A program made the translations under genes and the position numbers. A stretch of DNA of 64,000 nt from Isoptericola cucumis (lineage in GTDB: Bacteria > Actinomycetota > Actinomycetes > Actinomycetales > Cellulomonadaceae): NCBI RefSeq assembly GCF_014635665.1, contig NZ_BMDG01000001.1, positions 124,001 through 188,000 on the forward strand, given 5' to 3'. Below are positions 1 through 7,099 of this stretch, piece after piece. The notes below the pieces were generated by a model that did not search any database, had not been told where the DNA came from, and worked only from the letters and a program-made list of their open reading frames with translations. How positions within the stretch are numbered: the stretch's first letter is position 1; each line of letters opens with the position of its first letter.

Positions 1-555
1 GGTGACCGCCGCGACGACGCCGAGGTGCAGGAAGATCAGGCGGTTGCCGAGCAGCCCCAGCGGCTCGACCAGGACGGCGAGCGCGAAGCCGATCATCGGG
101 CCGACCGACCAGGCGAGCTGGGCGGTGCCGACGTGCTTGGCGCGCTCGTGCGCGGGGGCCTCCTCCGCGATGTAGGTCCAGGAGGCCGGCACGCCCGCCC
201 CGACCGCGATCCCCATGAGCACCACGCCCACCAGGAGCATCGGGAAGCTGCCCGCGAACGTCACGACCACCGCGCCCAGGAGGAAGAGCAGCAGGTCGTA
301 GGTGTAGATGAACTTGCGCCCGTAGTGGTCGCAGAGCGGCCCGCCGATCGCGGCGCCGACGGCGGCTCCGAAGGCGTTGGCGCTCAGCGCGGCGAGCAGG
401 CCGGCGAGCGCGTCGTCGAACCCGAAGTGCGTCTGCCAGGCGGTGAGGCTGGTGGCGATCGCGATGATCGCGCCGGCCTCGATGTAGTTGGACATGGCGA
501 CCGCGATGGTCGCCTTCCAGCCCGTGGTGCGCCCGGCTGCGGTGGGGACCGGCAT
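1..555 (-). CDS. MFS sugar transporter, 3' part outside window
   Basis: The first 185 codons of a major facilitator sugar porter; the C-terminal half lies beyond the left edge. The ATG at 553-555 gives MPVPTAAGRTTGWKATIAVA, with a helix breaking over a membrane segment. The loop motif GGPLCDHYGRKFIY (about residues 68-81) is the conserved D-x-x-GR-[RK] signature between helices 2 and 3 of MFS sugar porters, and PASWTYIAEEAPAHERAK further on matches the sugar-porter PE-x-x-R-like region (inositol/xylose/galactose type). At least five membrane segments are visible. It diverges from the LacI regulator at 820, with a LacI-type operator between them, so the regulator probably controls it. The substrate cannot be read; a monosaccharide or polyol such as inositol is an inference. 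Confidence 0.85.
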   Translation of the reverse strand, partial: MPVPTAAGRTTGWKATIAVAMSNYIEAGAIIAIATSLTAWQTHFGFDDALAGLLAALSANAFGAAVGAAIGGPLCDHYGRKFIYTYDLLLFLLGAVVVTFAGSFPMLLVGVVLMGIAVGAGVPASWTYIAEEAPAHERAKHVGTAQLAWSVGPMIGFALAVLVEPLGLLGNRLIFLHLGVVAAVT

Positions 556-608
556 CGGGTCTCTCCTCCCCGTCGTCGTCGACGTGTGCACTGCCCTCAT
601 CGGCAGGG

Positions 609-620
609 TGAATCGTTTCA
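609..620. promoter_or_regulatory. LacI-type operator TGAATCGTTTCA
   Basis: TGAATCGTTTCA is a near-palindrome with the central CG typical of LacI-family operators. It lies midway in the 264-base divergent spacer between the MFS porter (starts 555, minus) and the LacI gene (starts 820, plus). This is the obvious site for the adjacent regulator to control both genes; the assignment is inference from motif and position. Confidence 0.6.
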
Positions 621-819
621 AGCACGATAGCCGGAGGCCGCCCGCCCGTGCAAGCCCGCGCCCCTCCCCGGACCGGGCGAAACCGGTCTCCTCGAGGCGT
701 GCGAACCGTCGCGGTGGAGTACGTTGAGGGCGCCGGGCGCCGGCGCCCACGGGTCGGCCGACGTGCCGCCCCCAGGTGCCGAGCGGCCCGCCGAGCACCT
801 GCCGACGACCGAGGGGACC

Positions 820-1836
820 ATGGCCACCACCACCCGACGCCGCGCGTCGATCAGCGACGTCGCCCGCCTGGCCCAGGTGTCGGTCGGCACGGTCTCCAAC
901 GTCCTCAACCGGCCCGACCGCGTCGCGCCCGCCACCCGTGACCGCGTCCTCACCGCGATCACGGAGCTCGACTTCGTGCCCAACGGCTCGGCCCGCCAGC
1001 TGCGCGCCGGCACGATCACCACCGCCGGCGCCATCGTCCTTGACGTCGCCAACCCGTTCTTCACCGACGTCGCCCGCGGCATCGAGGACCGGCTCGACGA
1101 GGCCGGCTACACGCTCATGCTCGCGAGCTCCGACGAGGACCCCGAGCGCGAGGCCCGCTACCTGCGCCTCTTCGAGGAGCACGGCGTGCAGGGCGTCATG
1201 GTCGTGCCCGCCACCCCCGACCTCGCGCACCTCGAGGCCGCGCGCGCCCGCGGCCTGCGGGTCGTGCTCCTCGACCGGCCGTCGCCGTCCGACACGCTCT
1301 CCTCCGTCGCCGTCGACGACCGGGCCGGCGCCGCCGCCGCCACGCGCCACCTGCTCGGGCTGGGCCACGAGCGGCTCGCGTTCGTCAACGGGTCCCACTC
1401 GATCCGCCAGTGCGCCGACCGCGCCGCCGGCGTCCGCGCCGCCCTGGCCGAAGGCGGGCTCGACCCGCAGACCGCGCTCGTCGAGATCACCATCCCGAGC
1501 CTCAACGCGGACGGAGGGCAGACCGGCACCCAGCAGGTGCTCGCCCTGAACGAGCGGCCCACCGCGATGCTCTGCGTCAACGACCTCACCGCCCTCGGGG
1601 CGCTGCGGGCGCTCCGGGCCGCCGACGTGCCCGTGCCGTCCGGCATGGCGGTCGTCGGGTACGACGACGTCGCCTTCGCCGGCGAGCTCGCGACCCCGCT
1701 GACCTCGGTGCGCCAGCCCACCCACCAGCTCGGCCACCACGCGGCCGACCTGCTCCTGCGCCCGGACGACGCCGTCGAGCACGTGACGTTCCAGCCCGAG
1801 CTCGTGATCCGCGAGTCCACGACCGGCACCGGCTGA
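820..1836 (+). CDS. LacI-family transcriptional regulator
   Basis: A 338-residue LacI/GalR repressor. The N-terminal helix-turn-helix and hinge cover about residues 9-60, with ISDVARLAQVSVGTVSNVLN as the recognition region. The sugar-binding periplasmic-protein-like domain fills the rest (IVLDVANPFFTDVARGIEDR at its start, a late VVGYDDVAFAGELATPLTSV typical of the family). I chose ATG 820, preceded by GAGGGG at 811-816; an in-frame upstream start at 724 would add 32 residues with no homology character. It is divergent from the MFS porter and probably regulates it and itself through the palindrome at 609-620. The 3' end is 19 bases from the convergent TetR gene. The inducer is unknown. Confidence 0.9.
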   Translation: MATTTRRRASISDVARLAQVSVGTVSNVLNRPDRVAPATRDRVLTAITELDFVPNGSARQLRAGTITTAGAIVLDVANPFFTDVARGIEDRLDEAGYTLMLASSDEDPEREARYLRLFEEHGVQGVMVVPATPDLAHLEAARARGLRVVLLDRPSPSDTLSSVAVDDRAGAAAATRHLLGLGHERLAFVNGSHSIRQCADRAAGVRAALAEGGLDPQTALVEITIPSLNADGGQTGTQQVLALNERPTAMLCVNDLTALGALRALRAADVPVPSGMAVVGYDDVAFAGELATPLTSVRQPTHQLGHHAADLLLRPDDAVEHVTFQPELVIRESTTGTG

Positions 1837-1855
1837 CGGCGGGGGGCGCCCTCGC

Positions 1856-2542
1856 CTACCGCTCGGCGCGCGACCGCGCGGCGACGAGCGGGAGGAAGAT
1901 GTCGTCGACGATCTCCTCCAGCACGCTGCGGGGCACCGGCCGAAGGGTCATGAGCAGCTCGTGCCGCAGCAGGTCGAACGGCAGCGCGACGACCCGGGGG
2001 GTGAGTACGGAGCGGTCGATCTCGCCCCGCTCGACGGCCCGCTCGAGCACGCCGTCCACGGCGAGGGTCCGGCCGCCGACGACCTCCGCCCGCAGGTCGG
2101 CGAACGACGTCCCGGTCTCCTCGAAGTAGGCACCGAAGCTCGTGGCGACGAGCGCCGTCATCTCGGCCCGCCGGTCGACGACGCCCGCCAGCAGCGCGAG
2201 CAGGTCACCGCGCAGGCTCCCGGTGTCGGGCTCGGTCGCGGGGTGCGCGCGGCTCCGGCGCACGATCGCGGCGCGCGCCAGCTCGGCCCGGCTCGCCCAC
2301 CGGCGCCGGACCACCGGCCGGCTGGTGCCGGCCCGCGCGGCGACCCCCTCGAAGGTCAGCGCGGCGTACCCGTGCTCGACGAGCTCGTCCCACGCGGCCT
2401 CGAGCAGCGCGCCCTCCAGCGCCTCGCCACGCCGGCGGCGCGCCGGCGCACCGCCCGACGGCTCGCCCCGCCGACGGCGCGCCGGCGCACCGCCCGAGGG
2501 CTCGTTGTCGCGCACGTCACCGCTCCCGTCGCCAAGATCCAC
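1856..2542 (-). CDS. TetR-family regulator with duplicated N-terminal segment
   Basis: A 228-residue TetR repressor. After a long basic N-terminal tail, the DNA-binding domain runs from about residue 40 to 90 (ALTFEGVAARAGTSRPVVRR is the helix-turn-helix); the rest is the variable ligand and dimer domain. The tail carries a 13-residue segment, EPSGGAPARRRRG, twice in tandem, encoded by a 39-base in-frame DNA duplication; this is unusual for the family. A later in-frame start would remove the tail, so the true N terminus is uncertain. The gene is divergent from the DHA2 efflux gene at 2609 with only 66 bases between them, the classic arrangement for a drug-responsive repressor controlling an exporter. 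Confidence 0.88.
   Translation of the reverse strand: MDLGDGSGDVRDNEPSGGAPARRRRGEPSGGAPARRRRGEALEGALLEAAWDELVEHGYAALTFEGVAARAGTSRPVVRRRWASRAELARAAIVRRSRAHPATEPDTGSLRGDLLALLAGVVDRRAEMTALVATSFGAYFEETGTSFADLRAEVVGGRTLAVDGVLERAVERGEIDRSVLTPRVVALPFDLLRHELLMTLRPVPRSVLEEIVDDIFLPLVAARSRAER
2423..2504 (-). repeat. 39-bp tandem duplication inside the TetR gene
   Basis: Two 39-base copies with only a few mismatches lie head to tail, in frame in the TetR gene, and encode the doubled EPSGGAPARRRRG segment of its N-terminal tail. The unit is itself GC-palindromic (GGCGCGCC core), which favours slippage. Confidence 0.85.
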
Positions 2543-2576
2543 TTGTGCATCTTATCCGCTCGGTCATACGGTCGAA

Positions 2577-2601
2577 CTTAGATACATCATCGGATCTTAA
2601 G
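2577..2601. promoter_or_regulatory. Candidate TetR operator / efflux promoter region
   Basis: The spacer between the divergent TetR and DHA2 genes is unusually AT-rich for this genome. It holds an imperfect inverted repeat, CTTAGAT and ATCTTAAG around a 10-base centre, directly against the ribosome-binding site of the efflux gene. This placement would let the repressor block transcription of both genes. It is inference from symmetry and position only. Confidence 0.4.
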
Positions 2602-2608
2602 GATCGAC

Positions 2609-4039
2609 ATGACCTCCACCTCCCCGGGCACGACGGCGCCCGGCGGCCTCGACCGCAGCGTGCTGCGCATCGCGTTCGCCGTCATCGCCGGCGGCATCGC
2701 CGTCATCTTCGACACCACCATCGTCAACGTCGCGCTGCACGACCTCGCCCAGGACCTGGGCGCCTCGATCAGCACGATCCAGTGGGTCTCCACGGGCTAC
2801 CTGCTGGCGATGTTCGTCGCGATCCCCGCCACCGGCTGGCTGCAGGCTCGGCTCGGCGGGAAGCGGCTGTGGATCCTCGCCCAGGTGGGGTTCCTGCTGG
2901 GCTCCGTGCTGTGCGCGCTCGCCTGGAGCGCCCCCAGCCTGATCGCGTTCCGCGTGCTCCAGGGGCTGGCGGGCGGCGTGATGATGCCCCTGATGACGAC
3001 GCTCATCATGCAGGCCGCGCGCGGGCAGTCCGTGGGACGGCTGATGGCGGTGGTCGGGCTGCCGATCGCCCTCGGGCCGATCCTCGGTCCCGTGATCGGC
3101 GGCCTGATCCTCGGCAACCTCACCTGGCACTGGTTGTTCCTCGTCAACGTCCCGGTGTGCCTGCTCGGGATCTGGCTCGCGTGGCGCGTGCTGCCCGACG
3201 ACCGCCCGGCGGCGGACGCACCTCGCCCCCCGCTCGACGTCGCCGGCCTCTGCCTCGTCTCCCCCGGCGTCGCCGCGGTGATCCTCGGGCTCTCGCAGGT
3301 CGGCGAGCAGGGCGGCCTGGGGCACGTCGAGGCCTGGTTGCCCCTCCTGGTCGGAGCGGCGCTGCTCGTCGCGTTCGTCCTGCGCGCCCTGCGGCGCGGC
3401 GACCGGGCGCTGCTCGACCTGAAGCTCCTGCGCCACCGGCCGCTCGCCGTCTCGACCGTCCTGCTGACGCTGACCGGCGTCGCGCTGTACGGGGCGATGT
3501 TCCTCCTGCCCCTGTACTTCCAGTCGCTGCGCGGCGAGGACGCGCTCGCCGCCGGCCTGCTGCTCATCCCGCAGGGCGTCGGCACGCTGGTGACCCGCTC
3601 GCTGGGCGGGCGCCTCACGGACACCGTCGGAGCCCGGCCCGTCGCCGTGGCCGGATTCCTCGTCGTCGCGCTGGGCACCGTCCCCTTCGCCTTCTCCGGC
3701 ACGGACAGCGCGTACTGGTGGCTGCTGGTCGCCCTCTTCGTGCGCGGCATGGGCCTGGGGCTCGTCATGACGCCGCTCATGGCGGTCGCCTACGTGGGGC
3801 TGGAACGTGAGGAGATGCCCGACGCGAGCATCTTCACCCGCATCGGGCAGCAGCTCGGCGGGTCGGTCGGCACCGCGACCCTCGCGATGGTCCTCACCGC
3901 GTCGGTGGCCGGGGCCACGGACCCCACGGTCGTCGCCGGCGGCTTCGACCGGGCGTTCTGGTGGGCGACCGGGTTCACCCTCGTCGCCGCGGGGCTGTCG
4001 TTCCTGCTGCCGTCGCGGCGCGAGCTGCAGCGCGACTGA
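2609..4039 (+). CDS. DHA2-family drug:H+ antiporter (EmrB/QacA type)
   Basis: A 476-residue multi-membrane-segment exporter of the major facilitator superfamily. Family marks seen are the helix-1 motif DTTIVNVALHDLAQDLG (about residues 35-51), the helix-2/3 loop GWLQARLGGKRLW, and the antiporter motif C in helix 5, GLPIALGPILGPVIGGLIL. These place it with the EmrB/QacA/LfrA drug exporters that use the proton gradient to expel hydrophobic or cationic drugs. The start is ATG 2609, with AAGGA six bases upstream. It is divergently paired with a TetR regulator, supporting a substrate-induced multidrug role; the actual substrates cannot be read. The 3' end faces the LPxTG gene across a hairpin. Confidence 0.9.
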   Translation: MTSTSPGTTAPGGLDRSVLRIAFAVIAGGIAVIFDTTIVNVALHDLAQDLGASISTIQWVSTGYLLAMFVAIPATGWLQARLGGKRLWILAQVGFLLGSVLCALAWSAPSLIAFRVLQGLAGGVMMPLMTTLIMQAARGQSVGRLMAVVGLPIALGPILGPVIGGLILGNLTWHWLFLVNVPVCLLGIWLAWRVLPDDRPAADAPRPPLDVAGLCLVSPGVAAVILGLSQVGEQGGLGHVEAWLPLLVGAALLVAFVLRALRRGDRALLDLKLLRHRPLAVSTVLLTLTGVALYGAMFLLPLYFQSLRGEDALAAGLLLIPQGVGTLVTRSLGGRLTDTVGARPVAVAGFLVVALGTVPFAFSGTDSAYWWLLVALFVRGMGLGLVMTPLMAVAYVGLEREEMPDASIFTRIGQQLGGSVGTATLAMVLTASVAGATDPTVVAGGFDRAFWWATGFTLVAAGLSFLLPSRRELQRD

Positions 4040-4055
4040 CAGCCGGACGCGCGCA

Positions 4056-4099
4056 GGGCGCGGCCGCGACGACGTCCCGTCCGGGAGATCGCCGCGCCC
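4056..4099. terminator. Nested hairpin between convergent genes
   Basis: GGGCGCGGC (4056-4064) pairs with GCCGCGCCC (4091-4099), and inside it TCCC/GGGA forms a second short stem. It sits in the 81-base gap between the convergent efflux and surface-protein genes, so it could end transcription from both sides. There is no T-tract, as is common in high-GC actinobacteria. Confidence 0.45.
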
Positions 4100-4120
4100 G
4101 CGCCCTCCGGCGCGCTCCGG

Positions 4121-5467
4121 TCAGGCCCGGCGGCGCAGCACCATCAGCACCGTGACGCCCGCGCCCACGAGGAGGAGCGCACCGGCCACGATCCAGGCGA
4201 CGCTCGCCCCGGTCCGCGGCAGCTCGTCGGCGCCGGCCTCCACGGTGGTCACCGGGGCGTCCAGGCCCGCGTCGGGCCCCTCCACCGGTGCGGCGACGAC
4301 GTCGTCGGCCCCGCCGGCACCCCCGGCCTGCGCCGGCATGGCCGCGCAGTCCGGCGTCGCCGGCGGGTAGTCCAGGTCGACCGTCAGGTCGGGGTTCACG
4401 ACGAACGTGGCCGAGATGTCGCCGCGGGTCCACGCGAAGTTGCCGTCGGTCTCCACCCACGTGCCGTTGTCGAGCTGCTCCCAGCCGGGCCAGGCGGTGG
4501 GCGTCTCGCCGTCCGCGGCCACGGCGGCGCCGGGCCACAGGACGCGGCCGGACAGCGTGCCGTCGTCGCCGAGCTCACCCAGCGCCAGCGTCTCGGTGTG
4601 CGTGCCGTCCGTGAGGACGAGCTCGACCGTGCGGTCGTCGAGCTCGGCGTCCGCCGGCGTGAGGCGCACGTCGTAGCCGATCCACGGGGCGTCGGCCACG
4701 CACTCGCCGACGGCGGTGGAGCCCTCGAGCGTCGGCTCGGTCGGCTCGTCCTCCGGCTCCGTCGGGGGCGTCGTCTCCGACGGCGGCTCCGGCGTGCCGG
4801 GCTCGCCGCACTCGACCTCGCCGCTCCAGTGGTAGTTCGTCCCGCCGACCTGCGCCCACACGTACGCGTAGTGCGCCCAGCCCGGCCAGCCCGCCAGGGT
4901 CGTCGGGTCGAAGGTCTGCTCGCCCGACCAGGTGCCGTCGGCGCGGTGGAAGTTGCCCGTCCACTCCTCGTCGGTCTCGAGGTTCTTGACGCGGACGTTG
5001 ACGTCGTTCGCCTGGTCCTCCGGCAGGTTCTCCGGATAGGTGACGGTCAGGCCGGCGTCACAGACCGGCGCGGGGTAGGGCCAGTCCCAGTCGAACGTCG
5101 CGGGCACCTGGTGGTAGGCGACGTGGCTGATCGCCTGCTGCTGGCCGTTGTCGTTGGACGACGGCGACGACACCGTGACGCTGGGGCGCGGCGGCTCGAC
5201 GTCGGTGACCTCCACGGTCGTCGACGACTTCACGCAGACCGCGTCGATGAGGTAGCCCTCGTCGGCGGTCACGACGTGCTCGGTCTTCTCACCGCCGACC
5301 TCGACCTTGGTCCAGCCGCCGCCTTCGGTGCACACCTCCTGGCCGGGCTTGGCGTCATGCCCGCCGCCGGTCGCCTGGGCGGCGATCGGGGCGACGACGG
5401 CGCCGAGCAGCGCGAACGCCACGGCGACGAGGAGCGCGATCGTAGATCGCAGTCGGGTCACGGTCAT
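4121..5467 (-). CDS. LPxTG-anchored surface protein with two WPGW-containing domains
   Basis: A secreted, cell-wall-anchored protein of 448 residues with no domain I recognise. Seen directly: a signal peptide (about residues 1-31, ending AAQA); two beta-rich regions each with a WPGW motif, LAGWPGWAHYAYVWAQ and TAWPGWEQLDNGTWVE; a proline/threonine/glutamate linker between them (TPPTEPEDEPTEPT); and a C-terminal sorting signal, LPRTG at about residues 416-420, then a hydrophobic helix and RRRA. A sortase would link it to peptidoglycan. A GTG at 5488 could add seven residues; I prefer ATG 5467, which begins a normal signal peptide. Both regions also end near an isolated cysteine, suggesting structurally similar repeats. 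A role in adhesion or glycan binding is only a guess. Confidence 0.8.
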   Translation of the reverse strand: MTVTRLRSTIALLVAVAFALLGAVVAPIAAQATGGGHDAKPGQEVCTEGGGWTKVEVGGEKTEHVVTADEGYLIDAVCVKSSTTVEVTDVEPPRPSVTVSSPSSNDNGQQQAISHVAYHQVPATFDWDWPYPAPVCDAGLTVTYPENLPEDQANDVNVRVKNLETDEEWTGNFHRADGTWSGEQTFDPTTLAGWPGWAHYAYVWAQVGGTNYHWSGEVECGEPGTPEPPSETTPPTEPEDEPTEPTLEGSTAVGECVADAPWIGYDVRLTPADAELDDRTVELVLTDGTHTETLALGELGDDGTLSGRVLWPGAAVAADGETPTAWPGWEQLDNGTWVETDGNFAWTRGDISATFVVNPDLTVDLDYPPATPDCAAMPAQAGGAGGADDVVAAPVEGPDAGLDAPVTTVEAGADELPRTGASVAWIVAGALLLVGAGVTVLMVLRRRA

Positions 5468-5610
5468 CGGGACAGGTCTCGCTCTCACGGGTGCGGCGGC
5501 GGGCGCCGCGGTTCGCGTCGCCCTGGGACCGGAGCGGCCGCGCCCGTCGACGACGGTGGGCCGGCTCCCGGCCGATGACGCTATAGCCGCTTCTGTCCGA
5601 CATAGCCACC

Positions 5611-5628
5611 CGTAACGGGATCGTTACG
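5611..5628. promoter_or_regulatory. Inverted repeat CGTAACG-4-CGTTACG upstream of surface protein
   Basis: A perfect seven-base inverted repeat with a GGAT centre lies about 145 bases upstream of the LPxTG gene. It also reads as GTAAC, six bases, GTTAC, the layout of GlnR/MtrA-type response-regulator boxes in actinobacteria. Which factor binds is inference. Confidence 0.45.
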
Positions 5629-5673
5629 AGATTTCACCCATTCCGGTCGAGCCGGCCCCCCCGGACGCACAAG

Positions 5674-5703
5674 GGGGCGCCCCGGACCGATCCGGGGCGC
5701 CCC
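5674..5703 (-). terminator. Strong hairpin terminator after the ThuA gene
   Basis: A perfect 13-base-pair stem, GGGGCGCCCCGGA with TCCGGGGCGCCCC around a four-base CCGA loop, begins ten bases after the minus-strand stop codon at 5713. It insulates the ThuA gene from the LPxTG gene downstream. Confidence 0.8.
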
Positions 5704-5712
5704 GCGTCGGGC

Positions 5713-6882
5713 TCAGGCGCCGGCGGCGACGAGCCCCTCCTGCCAGGCGGACAGGTCGGCGACCTTGGCGGCGAGCGCGCCGGCCGCCTCCCGGTCGGCC
5801 ACGAGCGCCCGGGCGAGGCGCTCGGCGGTGCGCAGGTGCCGCAGGGCGACGGCCCGGTCGCCGTCGTCGGAGGCGGCCTCGGCGGCGTCGAGGCGTGCCG
5901 TCACCTGCCGCACGGCGACGGCGTCACGCGCGGTGTCGGTGGGCAACGCGGACACGAGCCCGTCGACCTCGCCGAACGTCACGCAGTCCCCGCCGCCGCT
6001 GACCCGGCCGGAGGTCCACTCGATGCCGCGCAACACCATCGTGAGGAAGGTGTCGTCGGTCCACGCCTCGTCGACGTGACCGGCGCCCTGGTGCCAGGAG
6101 CGGCCGCCCTCGAAGTTCTGGCACCACGCGATCGGGTGGTCGTCACCCATGGACCCGCCGGAGTACGTGGACTCGTCCAGGGTCTGCAGCACCTGCACGT
6201 CGCCGCGCGGGTTGAGCGTGTAGTTGTACCACTCGTCCCAGCGCGACCACTCCAGCGGCACCCCGGCCATGGACGGGTGGGCGGCGTTCTCCACCCGCAT
6301 GGTGGCGGTCTGCTGCTGCGGGTGGTTGGCGAACCGGGCGCCCCCGCCCATGAGCTGGGTGAACCATCCGGAGGTGTGCATGGTGTCGGTGGCGGCGTGG
6401 ATGCCGACCACGCCTCCCCCGTCGTGCACGTAGCCCTGCAGCGCGGCGAGCTCGGCGTCGTCGAGCAGGCGGGGCTGCGCGGGGTCGAGGCTGTTGGTGT
6501 TGTCCACCGGCGAGACGAAGACGATCGACGCGTACTGCGCCAGGTCCTCCGGGCTGGTGAACGGCGTGGAGTCCATCGTGAGGTCGGGCTGACCGGGCGA
6601 GCCGGGGCCCCACCAGCCGCCCGAGTCGTTGGGCGGGTCCCACACGTCGGCGGTGAAGCCGTGCTCCGCGCCGAGGTCGATGAGGGCGTGGGTGGTGTCG
6701 TCGATGTGCGAGTGGCGGAAGCCGAGAGTCTTGCCGACGACGAGGATCCTGTCGTCGTCGTCGGCCGTGGCGGCGGGGGCCGTCGCGACCAGGCCGAAGC
6801 CGAGGGCCGCCGTCGTGGCGACCGCCCCGACGCGGCGTGCGAGCGGTGGACGGGTGGGGGATGCCTTCGAACGAGTGCTCAT
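5713..6882 (-). CDS. Secreted ThuA-domain protein with C-terminal helical region
   Basis: A 389-residue exported protein. A signal peptide of about 42 residues (basic start, hydrophobic core GAVATTAALGFGLVATAPAA) precedes a ThuA-like domain (about 45-285), the class I glutamine amidotransferase-like fold of the trehalose-utilisation family; KTLGFRHSHIDDTTHALIDL, GGVVGIHAATDTMH and the WFTQLMGG region are typical. These domains sit in many secreted actinobacterial and Bacteroidetes carbohydrate enzymes, and their chemistry is not settled. The last ~85 residues are an alanine-rich helical bundle like the spacer of surface glycosidases, here without an anchor. ATG 6882 is chosen for its AAAGGAG site and a clean signal peptide; the longer frame from 6921 lacks support. 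It stands alone and is followed by a strong terminator. Confidence 0.83.
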   Translation of the reverse strand: MSTRSKASPTRPPLARRVGAVATTAALGFGLVATAPAATADDDDRILVVGKTLGFRHSHIDDTTHALIDLGAEHGFTADVWDPPNDSGGWWGPGSPGQPDLTMDSTPFTSPEDLAQYASIVFVSPVDNTNSLDPAQPRLLDDAELAALQGYVHDGGGVVGIHAATDTMHTSGWFTQLMGGGARFANHPQQQTATMRVENAAHPSMAGVPLEWSRWDEWYNYTLNPRGDVQVLQTLDESTYSGGSMGDDHPIAWCQNFEGGRSWHQGAGHVDEAWTDDTFLTMVLRGIEWTSGRVSGGGDCVTFGEVDGLVSALPTDTARDAVAVRQVTARLDAAEAASDDGDRAVALRHLRTAERLARALVADREAAGALAAKVADLSAWQEGLVAAGA

Positions 6883-6973
6883 GACGCTCCTTTGCGCATG
6901 CAGCGGACGTGGCCCGTCCACGGTAGCGCGCCCGGCCCGGCGAAAAGGGGTGGCGGCCCCCGGCGGACCCCGC

Positions 6974-7043
6974 TACGGTCGGCGCCGATGGGAACCCTGT
7001 GACCGCACCCGCGCCGACGCGTCGAGCACCGCTCCGCGTCGGC
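6974..7043 (+). promoter_or_regulatory. ABC-F leader: leaderless minigene MGTL and attenuator-like hairpin
   Basis: Upstream of the ABC-F gene a TACGGT hexamer (6974-6979) ends eight bases before ATG 6988. That ATG opens a four-codon frame, ATG GGA ACC CTG TGA (6988-7002). A perfect nine-base stem, GCCGACGCG (7013-7021) with CGCGTCGGC (7035-7043), follows ten bases later. Translated minigenes followed by a hairpin are the known control layout of antibiotic-induced ABC-F genes, where drug-stalled ribosomes change the fold. The elements are seen; the mechanism is inference. Confidence 0.5.
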
Positions 7044-7099
7044 GTCCGCGTGCCCACCACCGTCCGCTGTCGTCGTCGACGACGGAAGGAGTCCTGCCC

